Below, piece after piece: positions 1 through 12,189 of a stretch of DNA of 64,000 nucleotides (position 1 is its first letter; the number at the start of each line of letters is the position of its first letter). Source of the stretch: Mixophyes australis (taxonomy: Eukaryota > Chordata > Amphibia > Anura > Limnodynastidae); NCBI GenBank assembly GCA_036250195.1, contig JAVHZZ010000075.1, forward strand, positions 434,001 to 498,000. The letters are read 5' to 3'. The notes beneath the pieces are model-generated. The model searched no databases. It was not told where the DNA came from and saw only the letters and a list, made by a program, of their open reading frames with translations. Made by a program: the position numbers and the translations under genes.

Positions 1-74
1 TAAAAATAAGAATAAGTATAAAAATAAGAATAAAATAAAAATAAGTATAAAAATAAGAATAAAAAAAAAATAGT

Positions 75-1781
75 ATAAAAATAAGAATAAAACAAAAATA
101 AGTATAAAAATAAGAATAAACAAAAGGATAAAAATAAGAATAAGTATAAAAATAAGAATAAAAAAAGTATAAAAATAAGAATAAGTATAAAAATAAGTAT
201 AAAAATAAGTATAACAAAAATTAGTATAAAAATAAGAATAAGTATAAAAATAAGTATAAAAATCAGAATAAAAAAGTATAAGAATAAGAATAAGTATAAA
301 AATAAGTATAAAAATAAGAATAAAAAAAAAATTAGTATAAAAATAAGAATAAAAGAAATTAATATAAAAATAAGAATAAGTATAAAAATAAGTATAAAAA
401 TAATAATAAAACAAAAATAAGTATAAAAATAAGAATAAACAAAAATAAGTATAAAAATTAAAAAATATGTATTAAAATAAGTTTAAAAATCAGAATAAGT
501 ATAAAAATAAGTATAAAAATAAGAATAAAACAAAAATAAGTATAAAAATAAGAATAAAAAAAATTGTATAAAAATAAGTATAAGTATAAAAATAAGTATA
601 AAAATAAGAATAAAAAAAAAGTATAAGAATAAGTATAATAATAAGTATAAAAATAAGAAAAAAACAAAAATACATATAAAAATAAGATTAAGTATAAAAA
701 TAAGAATAAAATAAAAATAAGTATAAAAATAAGAATAAAAAAAAAGGATAAAAATAAGAATAAGTATAAAAATAAGAATAAAAAAGTATAAAAATAAGAA
801 TAAGTATAAAAATAAGTATAAAAATAAGTATAATAAAAAATTAGTATAAAAATAAGAATAAGTATAAAAATAAGTATAAAAATAAGAATAAGTATAAAAA
901 TAAGAATAAAACAAAAATAAGTATAAAAATAAGAATAAAAAAAATAAATATAAAAATAAGAATAAAACACAAATAAGTATAAAAATAAGAATAATAAAAG
1001 GATACAAATAAGAATAAGTATAAAAATTAGAATAAGTATAAAAATAAGAATAAAAAAAAGTATAAAAATAAGAATAAGTATAAAAATAAGTATAAAAATA
1101 AGAATAAAACAAAAATAAGTATAAAAATAAGAATAAACAAAAATAAGTATAAAAATAAGAATAAAAAAAATTGTATAAAAATAAGTATAAGTATAAAAAT
1201 AAGTATAAAAATAAGAATAAAAAAAAAGTATAAGAATAAGTATAATAATAAGTATAAAAATAAGAAAAAAACAAAAATACATATAAAAATAAGAATAAGT
1301 ATAAAAATAAGAATAAAACAAAAATAAGTATAAAAATAAGAATAAACAAAAGGATAAAAATAAGAATAAGTATAAAAATAAGAATAAAAAAAGTATAAAA
1401 ATAAGAATAAGTATAAAAATAACTATAAAAATAAGTATAACAAAAATTAGTATAAAAATAAGAATAAGTATAAAAATAAGTATAAAAATCAGAATAAAAA
1501 AGTATAAGAATAAGAATAAGTATAAAAATAAGTATAAAAATAAGAATAAAAAAAAAATTAGTATAAAAATAAGAATAAAAGAAATTAATATAAAAATAAG
1601 AATAAGTATAAAAATAAGTATAAAAATAATAATAAAACAAAAATAAGTATAAAAATAAGAATAAACAAAAATAAGTATAAAAATTAAAAAATATGTATTA
1701 AAATAAGTTTAAAAATCAGAATAAGTATAAAAATAAGTATAAAAATAAGAATAAAACAAAAATAAGTATAAAAATAAGAAT
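75..1781 (+). repeat. Tandem pair of a ~480-bp segment, offset 1,226 bp
   Basis: Positions about 75-555 reappear at about 1301-1781. Both copies carry the same rare landmarks in order: CAAAAGGATA, GTATAACAAAAATTAG, an AGAAATTAATATA variant, then ATATGTATT followed by AAGTTTAAAAATCAG. I found one substitution, an AAGTATAAA word in the first copy that reads AACTATAAA near 1423. The copies part after about 555 and 1781. This is the left-most duplication visible and belongs to the more irregular part of the array. Confidence 0.75.
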
Positions 1782-1945
1782 AAACAAAAATAAGTATAAA
1801 AATAAGAATAAAAAAAATTGTATAAAAATAAGTATAAGTATAAAAATAAGTATAAAAATAAGAATAAAAAAAAAGTATAAGAATAAGTATAATAATAAGT
1901 ATAAAAATAAGAAAAAAACAAAAATACATATAAAAATAAGAATAA
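560..1945 (+). repeat. Three dispersed copies of a TTGTATA...CATATA module
   Basis: A module of about 125 bp starts with AAATTGTATAAAAATAAG, runs through GTATAATAATAAG and ends in AAAAATACATATA. It begins near 564, 1171 and 1818. Spacings of 607 and 647 bp show that it sits inside larger, unequal duplications. All three copies carry AAGAAAAAAACAAAAATACA where later copies in the window read AAGAATAAAACAAAAATACA, so this is a local sub-type. Confidence 0.7.
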
Positions 1946-2640
1946 GTATAAAAATAAGAATAAAATAAAAATAAGTATAAAAATAAGAATAAAAAAAAAT
2001 AGTATAAAAATAAGAATAAAACAAAAATAAGTATAAAAATAAGAATAAACAAAAAGGATAAAAATAAGAATAAGTATAAAAATAAGAATAAAAAAAGTAT
2101 AAAAATAAGAATAAGTATAAAAATAAGTATAAAAATAAGTATAAAAAAAAATTAGTATAAAAATAAGAATAAGTATAAAAATAAGTATAAAAATAAGAAT
2201 AAGTATAAAAATAAGAATAAAACAAAAATAAGTATAAAAATAAGAATAAAAAAAATAAGTATAAAAATAAGAATAAAACACAAATAAGTATAAAAATAAG
2301 AAAAAAAAGGATAAAAATAAGAATAAGTATAAAAATTAGAATAAGTATAAAAATAAGAATAAAAAAAAGTATAAAATTAAGAATAAGTATAAAAATAAGT
2401 ATAAAAATAAGAATAAAAAAAAATTAGTATAAAAATAAGAATAAGTATAAAAATAAGTATAAAAATAAGAATAAAAAAAAAATTAGTATAAGAATAAGTA
2501 TAAAAATAAGTAAGAAAATAAGAATAAAAAAAAAATTAGTATAAAAATAAGAATAAGTATAAAAATAAGTATAAAAATAAGAATAAAAAAAAATTAGTAT
2601 AAAAATAAGAATAAGTATAAAAATAGGTATAAAAATAAGA
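1946..2640 (+). repeat. Irregular satellite stretch without a clear higher-order unit
   Basis: The stretch holds only variants of the basic words. It includes repeated groups ending AAAAAAAAATTAGTATA, for example near 2426, 2480, 2534 and 2590, at roughly 55-bp steps. It contains no gene, RNA or mobile-element signal. Higher-order units are less regular here than after 13 kb. Confidence 0.7.
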
Positions 2641-3810
2641 ATAAAAAAAAAAATTAGTATAAGAATAAGTATAAAAATAAGTATAAAAATAAGAATAAAA
2701 AAAAATTAGTATAAAAATAAGAATAAGTATAAAAATAAGTATAAAAATAAGAATAAAACAAAAATAAGGATAAAAATAAGAATAAACAAAAATAAGTATA
2801 AAAATTAAAAAAAATGTATTAAAATAAGTATAAAAATCAGAATAAGTATAAAAATAAGAATAAAACAAAAATAAGTATAAAAATAAGAATAAGAAAAAAA
2901 AGTATAAAAATAAGAATAAGTAAAAATAAGTATAAAAATAAGAATAAAAAAAATTAGTATAAAAATAAGAATAAACAAAAAGTATAAGAATAAGTATAAT
3001 AATAAGTATAAAAATAAGAATAAAACAAAAATACATATAAAAATAAGAATAAGTAAAAAAATAAGTACAAAAATAAGAATAAAAAAAAGTATAAAATTAA
3101 GAATAAGTATAAAAATAAGTATAAAAATAAGAATAAAAAAAAATTAGTATAAAAATAAGAATAAGTATAAAAATAAGTATAAAAATAAGAATAAAAAAAA
3201 AAATTAGTATAAGAATAAGTATAAAAATAAGTATAAAAATAAGAATAAAAAAAATTAGTATAAAAATAAGAATAAGTATAAAAATAAGTATAAAAATAAG
3301 AATAAAACAAAAATAAGTATAAAAATAAGAATAAACAAAAATAAGTATAAAAATTAAAAAAAATGTATTAAAATAAGTATAAAAATCAGAATAAGTATAA
3401 AAATAATAAATAAAACAAAAATAAGTATAAAAATAAGAATAAGAAAAAAAAGTATAAAAATAAGAATAAGTAAAAATAAGTATAAAAATAAGAATAAAAA
3501 AAATTAGTATAAAAATAAGAATAAACAAAAAGTATAAGAATAAGTATAATAATAAGTATAAAAATAAGAATAAAACAAAAATACATATAAAAATAAGAAT
3601 AAGTAAAAAAATAAGTACAAAAATAAGAATAAAAAAAAGTATAAAATTAAGAATAAGTATAAAAATAAGTATACAAATAAGAATAAAAAAAAATTAGTAT
3701 AAAAATAAGAATAAGTATAAAAATAAGTATAAAAATAAGAATAAAAAAAAAAATTAGTATAAGAATAAGTATAAAAATAAGTATAAAAATAAGAATAAAA
3801 AAAAATAAGT
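2640..3810 (+). repeat. 549-bp tandem duplication carrying the Q module
   Basis: The landmark AATGTATTAAAATAAG starts at 2813 and 3362, 549 bp apart. The following sequence matches through AAGAAAAAAAAGTATA, GTATAATAATAAG, ATACATATA, AAGTACAAAAATAAG and GTATAAAATTAAG. The second copy has small changes, such as AATAATAAATAAAAC near 3404 and GTATACAAATAAG near 3670. A third, more separated copy begins at 4297, where the landmark has changed to AATATATT. Confidence 0.8.
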
Positions 3811-5572
3811 ATTAAAATAAGAATAAAACACAAATAAGTATAAAAATAAGAATAAAAAAAGGATAAAAATAAGAAAAAGTATAAAAATAAGAATAAAAAA
3901 AAATAAGTATTAAAATAAGAATAAAACACAAATAAGTATAAAAATAAGAATAAAAAAAGGATAAAAATAAGAATAAGTATAAAAATAAGAATAAAAAAAG
4001 GATAAAAATAAGAATAAGTATAAAAATAAGTATAAAAATAAGTATAAAAAAAATTAGTATAAAAATAAGAATAAGTACAAAAATAAGTATAAAAATAAGA
4101 ATAAAACAAAAATAAGTATAGAAATAAGAATAAAAAAAAGTATAAAAATAAGAATAAAACACAAGTATAAAAATAAGAATAAAAAAAAAATTTGTATAAA
4201 AATAAGAATAAGTATTAAAATAAGTATAAAAATAAGAATAAAACAAAAATAAGTATAAAAATAAGAATAAACAAAAATAAGTATAAAAATTAAAAAAATA
4301 TATTAAAATAAGTATAAAAATCAGAATAAGTATAAAAATAAGAATAAAACAAAAATAAGTATAAAAATAAGAATAAGAAAAAAAAGTATAAAAATAAGAA
4401 TAAGTAAAAATAAGTATAAAAATAAGAATAAAAAAAATTAGTATAAAAATAAGAATAAACAAAAAGTATAAGAATAAGTATAATAATAAGTATAAAAATA
4501 AGAATAAAACAAAAATACATATAAAAATAAGAATAAGTAAAAAAATAAGTACAAAAATAAGAATAAAAAAAAGTATAAAATTAAGAATAAGTATAAAAAT
4601 AAGTATAAAAATAAGAATAAGTACAAAAATAAGTATAAAAATAAGAATAAAACAAAAATAAGTATAGAAATAAGAATAAGAAAAAAAAGTATAAAAATAA
4701 GAATAAGTATAAAAATAAGTATAAAAATAAGAATAAAAAAAATAAGTATTAAAATAAGAATAAAACACAAATAAGTATAAAAATAAGAATAAAAAAAAGG
4801 ATAAAAATAAGAATAAGTATAAAAATAAGAATAAAAAAAGGATAAAAATAAGAATAAGTATAAAAATAAGTATAAAAATAAGTATAACAAAAATTAGTAT
4901 AAAAATAAGAATAAGTATAAAAATAAGTATAAAAATCAGAATAAAAAAAAATAAGTATAAGAATAAGTATAAAAATAAGTATAAGAATAAACAAAAAATA
5001 GTATAAAAATAAGAATAAGTATAAAAATAACTATAAAAATAAGAATAAAAAAAGTATAAGAATAAGAATAAGTATAAAAATAAGTATAAAAATAAGAATA
5101 AAAAAAAAAATTAGTATAAGAATAAGTATAAAAATAAGTATAAAAATAAGAATAAAAAAAAAAATTAGTATAAGAATAATTATAAAAATAAGTATAAAAA
5201 TAAGAAAAAAACAAAAATACATATAAAAATAAGAATAACTATAAAAATAAGAATAAAATAAAAATAAGTATAAAAATAAGAATAAACAAAAAGGATAAAA
5301 ATAAGAATAAGTATAAAAATAAGAATAAAAAAAGTATAAAAATAAGAATAAGTATAAAAATAAGTATAAAAATAAGTATAAAAAAAAATTAGTATAAAAA
5401 TAAGAATAAGTATAAAAATAAGAATAAAAAAAAATAAGTATAAAAATAAGAATAAAACACAAATAAGTATAAAAATAAGAATAAAAAAAGGATAAAAATA
5501 AGAATAAGTAAAAATTAGAATAAGTATAAAAATAAGAATAAAAAAAAGTATAAAAATAAGAATAAGTATAAA
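3811..5572 (+). repeat. Mosaic satellite region, no regular unit
   Basis: The region mixes pieces seen elsewhere: a copy of the Q module from 4297 to about 4530, AAAACACAAATAAG groups, AAAGGATA groups and ATTAGTATAAGAATAAG groups. Their order matches no other stretch over more than a few hundred bases. I see no gene, promoter-like unique sequence or RNA gene. Confidence 0.65.
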
Positions 5573-6430
5573 AATAAGAATAAAATAAAAATAAGTATAA
5601 AAATAAGAATAAAAAAAAATAGTATAAAAATAAGAATAAACAAAAATAAGTATAAGAATAAACAAAAATAAGTATAAAAATTAAAAAAATGTATAAAAAT
5701 AAGTATAAAAATAAGAATAAGTATAAAAATAAGAATAAAACAAAAATAAGTATAAAAGTAAGAACAAAAAAAATGTATAAAAATAAGTATAAAAATAAGA
5801 ATAAAACAAAAATACATATAAAAATAAGAATAAGTAAAAAAATAAGTACAAAAATAAGAATAAAAAAAAGTATAAAATTAAGAATAAGTATAAAAATAAG
5901 TATAAAAATAAGAATAAAAAAAAACTTAGTATAGGAATAAGTATAAAAATAAGTATAAAAATAAGAATAAAAAAAAATTAGTATAAAAATAAGAATAAGT
6001 AAAAAAATAAGAATAAAACAAAAATATGTATAAAAATAAGAATAAAAAAAAATAAGTATAAAAATAAGAATAAAACACAAATAAGTATAAAAATAAGAAT
6101 AAAAAAAGGATATAAATAAGAATAAGTATAAAAATTAGAATAAGTATAAAAATAAGAATAAAAAAAAGTATAAAAATAAGAATAAGTATAAAAATAAGAT
6201 AAAAACAAAAATACATATAAAAATAAGAATAAGTAAAAAAAATAAGTACAAAAATAAGAATAAAAAAAAAGTATAAAATTAAGAATAAGTATAAAAATAA
6301 GTATAAAAAAAAGAATAAAAAAAAAATTTATATAAAAATAAGAATAAGTATAAAAATAAGTATAAAAATAAGAATAAAAAAAAATTAGTATAAGAATAAG
6401 TATAAAAATAAGTATAAAAATAAGAATAAA
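5573..6430 (+). repeat. Z-module copy 1 (CTTAGTATAGGAATAAG landmark)
   Basis: This segment matches about 9819-10676 at a constant offset of 4,246 bp. It holds two ATGTATAAAAATAAG landmarks, AAAAGTAAGAACAAAAAAA, ATACATATA, and the rare CTTAGTATAGGAATAAG whose C is at 5925. The same landmark C recurs at 10171, 18400, 20068, 36592 and 43703, which marks six copies of the module. A plus-strand open frame at 5689-5934 lies inside it and is a by-product of the repeat. Confidence 0.8.
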
Positions 6431-6431
6431 A

Positions 6432-6442
6432 TTTTTTTTTTT
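6432..6442 (+). repeat. T11 tract, first member of the T9 landmark family
   Basis: An 11-T run interrupts the A-rich strand. Equivalent runs of nine T preceded by AAAACA lie at 10680-10688, 18909-18917, 20576-20584, 37100-37108, 44211-44219 and 52055-52063, each followed by ATAAAAATAAGAATAAG. Spacings of 8,229, 1,667, 16,524 and 7,111 bp equal the offsets of the surrounding duplications, so the tracts were copied with the larger units. This first member has no AAAACA before it and two more T. Confidence 0.9.
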
Positions 6443-6982
6443 ATAAAAATAAGAATAAGTATAAAAATAAGTATAAAAATAAGAATAAAACAAAAATAAG
6501 TATAAAAATAAGAATAAAAAAAATCAGTATAAAAATAAGAATAAGTATAAAAATAAGTATAAAAATAAGAATAAAAGAAAAATAAGTATAAAAATAAGAA
6601 TAAGTACAAAAATAAGTATAAAAATAAGAATAAAACAAAAATAAGTATAGAAATAAGAATAAGAAAAAAAAGTATAAAAATAAGAATAAGTATAAAAATA
6701 AGTATAAAAATAAGAATAAAAAAAATAAGTATTAAAATAAGAATAAAACACAAATAAGTATAAAAATAAGAATAAAAAAAAGGATAAAAATAAGAATAAG
6801 TATAAAAATAAGAATAAAAAAAAGGATAAAAATAAGAATAAGTATAAAAATAAGTATACAAATAAGTATAAAAAAATTAGTATAAAAATAAGAATAAGTA
6901 TAAAAATAAGTATAAAAATAAGAATAAAACAAAAATAAGTATAAAAATAAGAATAAACAAAAATAAGTATAAAAATTAAAAA

Positions 6983-7225
6983 AATGTATTAAAATAAGTA
7001 TAAAAATCAGAATAAGTATAAAAATAAGAATAAAACAAAAATAAGTATAAAAATAAGAATAAGGAAAAAAAGTATAAAAATAAGAATAAGTAAAAATAAG
7101 TATAAAAATAAGAATAAAAAAAATTAGTATAAAAATAAGAATAAACAAAAAGTATAAGAATAAGTATAATAATAAGTATAAAAATAAGAATAAAACAAAA
7201 ATACATATAAAAATAAGAATAAGTA
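6983..7225 (+). repeat. Q module (about 240 bp)
   Basis: The module starts at AATGTATTAAAATAAG and passes through AATCAGAATAAG, AAAAAAGTATAAAAATAAG, AAGTAAAAATAAG, AACAAAAAGTATAAG and GTATAATAATAAG, ending at ACATATAAAAATAAG. Equivalent starts are near 2813, 3362, 4297, 10819, 19504, 21171, 25180, 29086, 34532, 41642, 44806, 49126, 52593, 59377 and 63286, with a shortened version at 16105. It follows the last unit of every 656-bp-family array, so it marks the exit from those arrays. Confidence 0.8.
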
Positions 7226-7299
7226 AAAAGTATAAAATTAAGAATAAGTATAAAAATAAGTATAAAAATAAGAATAAAAAAAAATTAGTATAAGAATAA

Positions 7300-7985
7300 G
7301 TATAAAAATAAGTATGAAAATAAGAATAAAACAAAAATAAGTATAAAAATAAGATTAAGAAACAAAAAGTATAAAAATAAGAATAAAACAAAAATAAATA
7401 TAAAAGTAAGAAAAAAAAAAGGTATAAAAATAAGTATAAGTATAAAAATAAGTATAAAAATAAGAATAAAAAAAATGTATAAATATAAGAATAGGCATAA
7501 AAATAAGTAATAAAATAAGAATAAAAATAAGAATAAAAAAAAATAGTATAAAAATAAGAATAAAACAAAAATAAGTATGAAAATAAGAATAAAACAAAAA
7601 TAGGTATAAAAATAAGAATAAAAAAAATAGGTATAAAAATAAGAATAAACAAAAATAAGTATACAAATTAAATTTTTTTTATAAAAATAAGTATAAAAAT
7701 AAGTATAAAAATAAGAATAATAAAAAAATTGTATAAAAATAAGAATAATTATAAAAATAAGTATAAAAATAAGAATAAAAAAAATTACTATAAAAATAAG
7801 AATACGTATATAAGTATAAAAATAAGAATAAGTATAAAAATAAGAATAAAAAAAAATAAGTATAAAAATAAGAATAAAACATAAATAAGTATAAAAATAA
7901 GAATAAAAAAAGGATAAAAATAAGAATAAGTATAAAAATAAGAATAAAAAAAAATATAAAAATAAGAATAAGTATAAAAATAAGT
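7300..7985 (+). repeat. G-T-C module copy 1 (GGCATA, T8 and TACGTA landmarks)
   Basis: In order the module carries AAGATTAAGAAACAAAAAG, ATAAGAATAGGCATA, paired AATAGGTATA words, AAATTAAATTTTTTTTATA with a T8 run at 7673-7680, and AATACGTATATAAG. It recurs with T8 runs at 11749, 22089, 38613, 46035, 53482 and 60197. A related version with only T5 lies at 26044 and 49990. From the second copy on, it precedes the start of a 656-bp-family array by roughly 0.9-1.5 kb, so it acts as a regular array header. Confidence 0.8.
7803..7808. other. TACGTA motif, the only CpG context seen
   Basis: Every CG dinucleotide I located lies in AATACGTAT. There is one in each full 656/745-family unit, one in each G-T-C module and one per Z-bearing mosaic block (C at 17705, 35897, 43008). 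Array examples are C at 14058, 14714, 15457, 23161, 23818, 24532, 27067, 27724, 28438, 47107, 47764, 48478, 61267, 61924 and 62638. The motif is palindromic and is the SnaBI recognition sequence. Whether it is bound or methylated cannot be read from the sequence. Confidence 0.8.
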
Positions 7986-8477
7986 ATAAAAATAAGAATA
8001 AAAAAAAATTAGTATAAAAATAAGAATAAAAAAAAAGTATAAAAATAAGAATAAAAAAAAATAAGTATAAAAATAAGAATAAAAGATAAATAAGTATAAA
8101 AATAAGAATAAAAAAAAGGATAAAAATAAGAATAAGTATAAAAATAAGAATAAAAAAAATATAAAAATAAGAATAAGTATAAAAATAAGTATAAAAATAA
8201 GAATAAAACAAAAATAAGTATAGAAATAAGAATAAGAAAAAAAAGTATAAAAATAAGAATAAGTATAAAAATAAGTATACAAATAAGAATAAGTATAAAA
8301 ATAAGAATAAAACAAAAATAAGTATCAAAATAAGAATAAAAAAAAAGTATAAAAAAAAGAATAAAAATAAGAATAAGTATAAAAATAAGAATAAAATAAA
8401 AATAAGTATAAAAATAAGAATAAAAAAAAATAGTATAAAAATAAGAATAAACAAAAATAAGTATAAAAATTAAAAAA

Positions 8478-8890
8478 AATGTATTAAAATAAGTATAAAA
8501 ATCAGAATAAGTATAAAAATAAGTATAAAAATAAGAATAGGCATAAAAATTATTAAAAAAATAAGAATAAAAAAAAATTAGTATAAAAATAAGAATACGT
8601 ATATAAATAAGTATAAAAATAAGAATAAGTATAAAAATAAGAATAAAAAAAAATAAGTATAAAAATAAGAATAAAAGATAAATAAGTATAAAAATAAGAA
8701 TAAAAAAAAGGATAAAAATAAGAATAAGTATAAAAATAAGAATAAAAAAAATATAAAAATAAGAATAAGTATAAAAATAAGTATAAAAATAAGAATAAAA
8801 CAAAAATAAGTATAGAAATAAGAATAAGAAAAAAAAGTATAAAAATAAGAATAAGTATAAAAATAAGTATACAAATAAGAATAAAAAAAA
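8478..8890 (+). repeat. Truncated 656/745-family unit fused to a Q-module tail
   Basis: From AATGTATTAAAATAAG at 8478 the sequence follows the long (L) unit: AATAGGCATAAAAATTATT, TACGTA, AAAAGATAAATAAG, GGATA, AAAAAATATAAAAATAAG, GTATAGAAATAAG and GTATACAAATAAG. At about 8881 it switches to the ATTAGTATAAAAATAAG and GTATAATAATAAG end of a Q module instead of completing the unit. It is the earliest L-type unit in the window and shows a recombination joint between two module types. Confidence 0.7.
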
Positions 8891-9818
8891 TTAGTATAAA
8901 AATAAGAATAAACAAAAAGTATAAGAATAAGTATAATAATAAGTATAAAAATAAGAATAAAACAAAAATACATATAAAAATAAGAATAAGTAAAAAGTAT
9001 AAAATTAAGAATAAGTATAAAAATAAGTATAAAAATAAGAATAAAAAAAAATTAGTATAAGAATAAGTATAAAAATAAGTATAAAAATAAGAATAAACAA
9101 AAAATAGTATAAAAATAAGAATAAGTATAAAAATAAGTATAAAAATAAGAATAAAAAAAAGTATAAGAATAAGAATAAGTATAAAAATAAGTATAAAAAT
9201 AAGAATAAAAAAAAAATTAGTAAAAAAATAAGAATAAAAGAAAAATAAGTATAAAAATAAGTATGAAAATAAGAATAAAACAAAAATAAGTATAAAAATA
9301 AGAATAAAAAAATAAGTATAAAAATAAGAATAAAACAAAAATAAGTATAAAAATTAATAAAAATGTATAAAAATAAGTATAAAAATAAGAATAAAAATAA
9401 GAATAAAAGAAAAATAAGTATAAAAATAAGATTAAGAAACAAAAAGTATAAAAATAAGAATAAAACAAAAATAAATATAAAAGTAAGAACAAAAAAAATG
9501 TATAAAAATAAGTATAAGTATAAAAATAAGTATAAAAATAAGAATAAAAAAATGTATAAATATAAGAATAGGCATAAAAATAAGTAATAAAATAAGAATA
9601 AAAATAAGAATAAAAAAAGTATAAAAATAAGAATAAGTATAAAAATAAGTATAAAAATAAGTATAAAAAAAAATTAGTATAAAAATAAGAATAAGTATAA
9701 AAATAAGAATAAAAAAAAATAAGTATAAAAATAAGAATAAAACACAAATAAGTATAAAAATAAGAATAAGTATAAAAATTAGAATAAGTATAAAAATAAG
9801 AATAAAAAAAAGTATAAA
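8891..9818 (+). repeat. Mosaic linker with GGCATA landmark
   Basis: The stretch contains the Q-module tail, ATTAGTATAAGAATAAG groups, AATAAACAAAAAATAG, an ATTAATAAAAATGTATA landmark near 9355 and AATAGGCATAAAAATAAG near 9567. The same order appears around 16.3-16.8, 25.4-25.95, 49.4-49.9 and 63.6-63.95 kb. It holds no non-repeat sequence. Confidence 0.65.
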
Positions 9819-10676
9819 AATAAGAATAAAATAAAAATAAGTATAAAAATAAGAATAAAAAAAAATAGTATAAAAATAAGAATAAACAAAAATAAGTATA
9901 AGAATAAACAAAAATAAGTATAAAAATTAAAAAAATGTATAAAAATAAGTATAAAAATAAGAATAAGTATAAAAATAAGAATAAAACAAAAATAAGTATA
10001 AAAGTAAGAACAAAAAAAATGTATAAAAATAAGTATAAAAATAAGAATAAAACAAAAATACATATAAAAATAAGAATAAGTAAAAAAATAAGTACAAAAA
10101 TAAGAATAAAAAAAAGTATAAAATTAAGAATAAGTATAAAAATAAGTATAAAAATAAGAATAAAAAAAAACTTAGTATAGGAATAAGTATAAAAATAAGT
10201 ATAAAAATAAGAATAAAAAAAAATTAGTATAAAAATAAGAATAAGTAAAAAAATAAGAATAAAACAAAAATATGTATAAAAATAAGAATAAAAAAAAATA
10301 AGTATAAAAATAAGAATAAAACACAAATAAGTATAAAAATAAGAATAAAAAAAGGATATAAATAAGAATAAGTATAAAAATTAGAATAAGTATAAAAATA
10401 AGAATAAAAAAAAGTATAAAAATAAGAATAAGTATAAAAATAAGATAAAAACAAAAATACATATAAAAATAAGAATAAGTAAAAAAAAATAAGTACAAAA
10501 ATAAGAATAAAAAAAAGTATAAAATTAAGAATAAGTATAAAAATAAGTATAAAAAAAAGAATAAAAAAAATTTTTATATAAAAATAAGAATAAGTATAAA
10601 AATAAGTATAAAAATAAGAATAAAAAAAAATTAGTATAAGAATAAGTATAAAAATAAGTATAAAAATAAGAATAAA
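9819..10676 (+). repeat. Z-module copy 2
   Basis: This copy matches 5573-6430 at offset 4,246. Differences are mainly A-run lengths and a T-run change near 10571, where TTTTTATATA replaces the TTTATATA of the other copies. Its CTTAGTATAGG landmark C is at 10171. It is followed by a T9 tract at 10680-10688 and a Q module at 10819 that carries GTATTAAAAAAAGTATA. Confidence 0.8.
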
Positions 10677-11375
10677 ACATTTTTTTTTATAAAAATAAGA
10701 ATAAGTATAAAAATAAGTATAAAAATAAGAATAAAACAAAAATAAGTATAAAAATAAGAATAAACAAAAATAAGTATAAAAATAAGAATAAACAAAAATA
10801 AGTATAAAAATTAAAAAAAATGTATTAAAAAAAGTATAAAAATCAGAATAAGTATAAAAATAAGAATAAAACAAAAATAAGTATAAAAATAAGAATAAGA
10901 AAAAAAAGTATAAAAATAAGAATAAGTAAAAATAAGTATAAAAATAAGAATAAAAAAAATTAGTATAAAAATAAGAATAAACAAAAAGTATAAGAATAAG
11001 TATAATAATAAGTATAAAAATAAGAATAAAACAAAAATACATATAAAAATAAGAATAAGTAAAAAGTATAAAATTAAGAATAAGTATAAAAATAAGTATA
11101 AAAATAAGAATAAAAAAAAATTAGTATAAGAAAAAGTATAAAAATAAGTATAAAAATAAGAATAAACAAAAAATAGTATAAAAATAAGAATAAGTATAAA
11201 AATAAGTATAAAAATAAGAATAAAAAAAAGGATAAAAATAAGAATAAGTATAAAAATAAGTATAAAAATAAGTATAAAAAAATTAGTATAAAAATAAGAA
11301 TAAGTATAAAAATAAGTATAAAAATAAGAATAAAAAAAAAATTAGTAAAAAAATAAGAATAAAAGAAAAATAAGT

Positions 11376-11985
11376 ATAAAAATAAGTATGAAAATAAGAA
11401 TAAAACAAAAATAAGTATAAAAATAAGATTAAGAAACAAAAAGTATAAAAATAAGAATAAAACAAAAATAAATATAAAAGTAAGAAAAAAAAAAAGGTAT
11501 AAAAATAAGTATAAGTATAAAAATAAGTATAAAAATAAGAATAAAAAAAATGTATAAATATAAGAATAGGCATAAAAATAAGTAATAAAATAAGAATAAA
11601 AATAAGAATAAAAAAAAAATAGTATAAAAATAAGAATAAAACAAAAATAAGTATGAAAATAAGAATAAAACAAAAATAGGTATAAAAATAAGAATAAAAA
11701 AAATAGGTATAAAAATAAGAATAAACAAAAATAAGTATACAAATTAAATTTTTTTTATAAAAATAAGTATAAAAATAAGTATAAAAATAAGAATAATAAA
11801 AAAATTGTATAAAAATAAGAATAATTATAAAAATAAGTATAAAAATAAGAATAAAAAAAATTACTATAAAAATAAGAATACGTATATAAGTATAAAAATA
11901 AGAATAAGTATAAAAATAAGAATAAAAAAAAATAAGTATAAAAATAAGAATAAAACATAAATAAGTATAAAAATAAGAATAAAAA
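11376..11985 (+). repeat. G-T-C module copy 2
   Basis: This matches the module at 7300 with offset 4,076. Its GGCATA is near 11569, T8 at 11749-11756 and TACGTA at 11879-11884. It heads the expanded GGATA block and then the first full array of 656/745-bp units. Confidence 0.8.
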
Positions 11986-12189
11986 AAGGATAAGAATAAG
12001 TATAAAAATAAGTATAAAAATAAGAATAAAAAAAAATTAGTATAAAAATAAGAATAAAAAAAAGTATAAAAATAAGAATAAAAAAAAATAAGTATAAAAA
12101 TAAGAATAAAATAAAAATAAGTATAAAAATAAGAATAAAAAAAAATAAGTATAAAAATAAGAATAAAATAAAAATAAGTATAAAAATAA

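Noticed and set aside
5689..5934. Plus-strand 81-codon frame found intact at 5689, 9935, 18164 and 36356 as a conserved small gene
   Set aside because: It is lysine/asparagine repeat translation inside a duplicated module, and the fifth copy at about 43467 carries an in-frame stop. Identity reflects block duplication.
6432..6442. Poly-T tracts as tails of inserted retroposons or as terminators
   Set aside because: The flanks are ordinary satellite words with no element body, target-site duplication or hairpin stem. The tracts travel with the larger repeat units.
7479..7530. GGCATA-containing segment as a unique gene or promoter island
   Set aside because: It is only a few bases of higher G/C in the usual satellite words and recurs many times, so it is a unit landmark.
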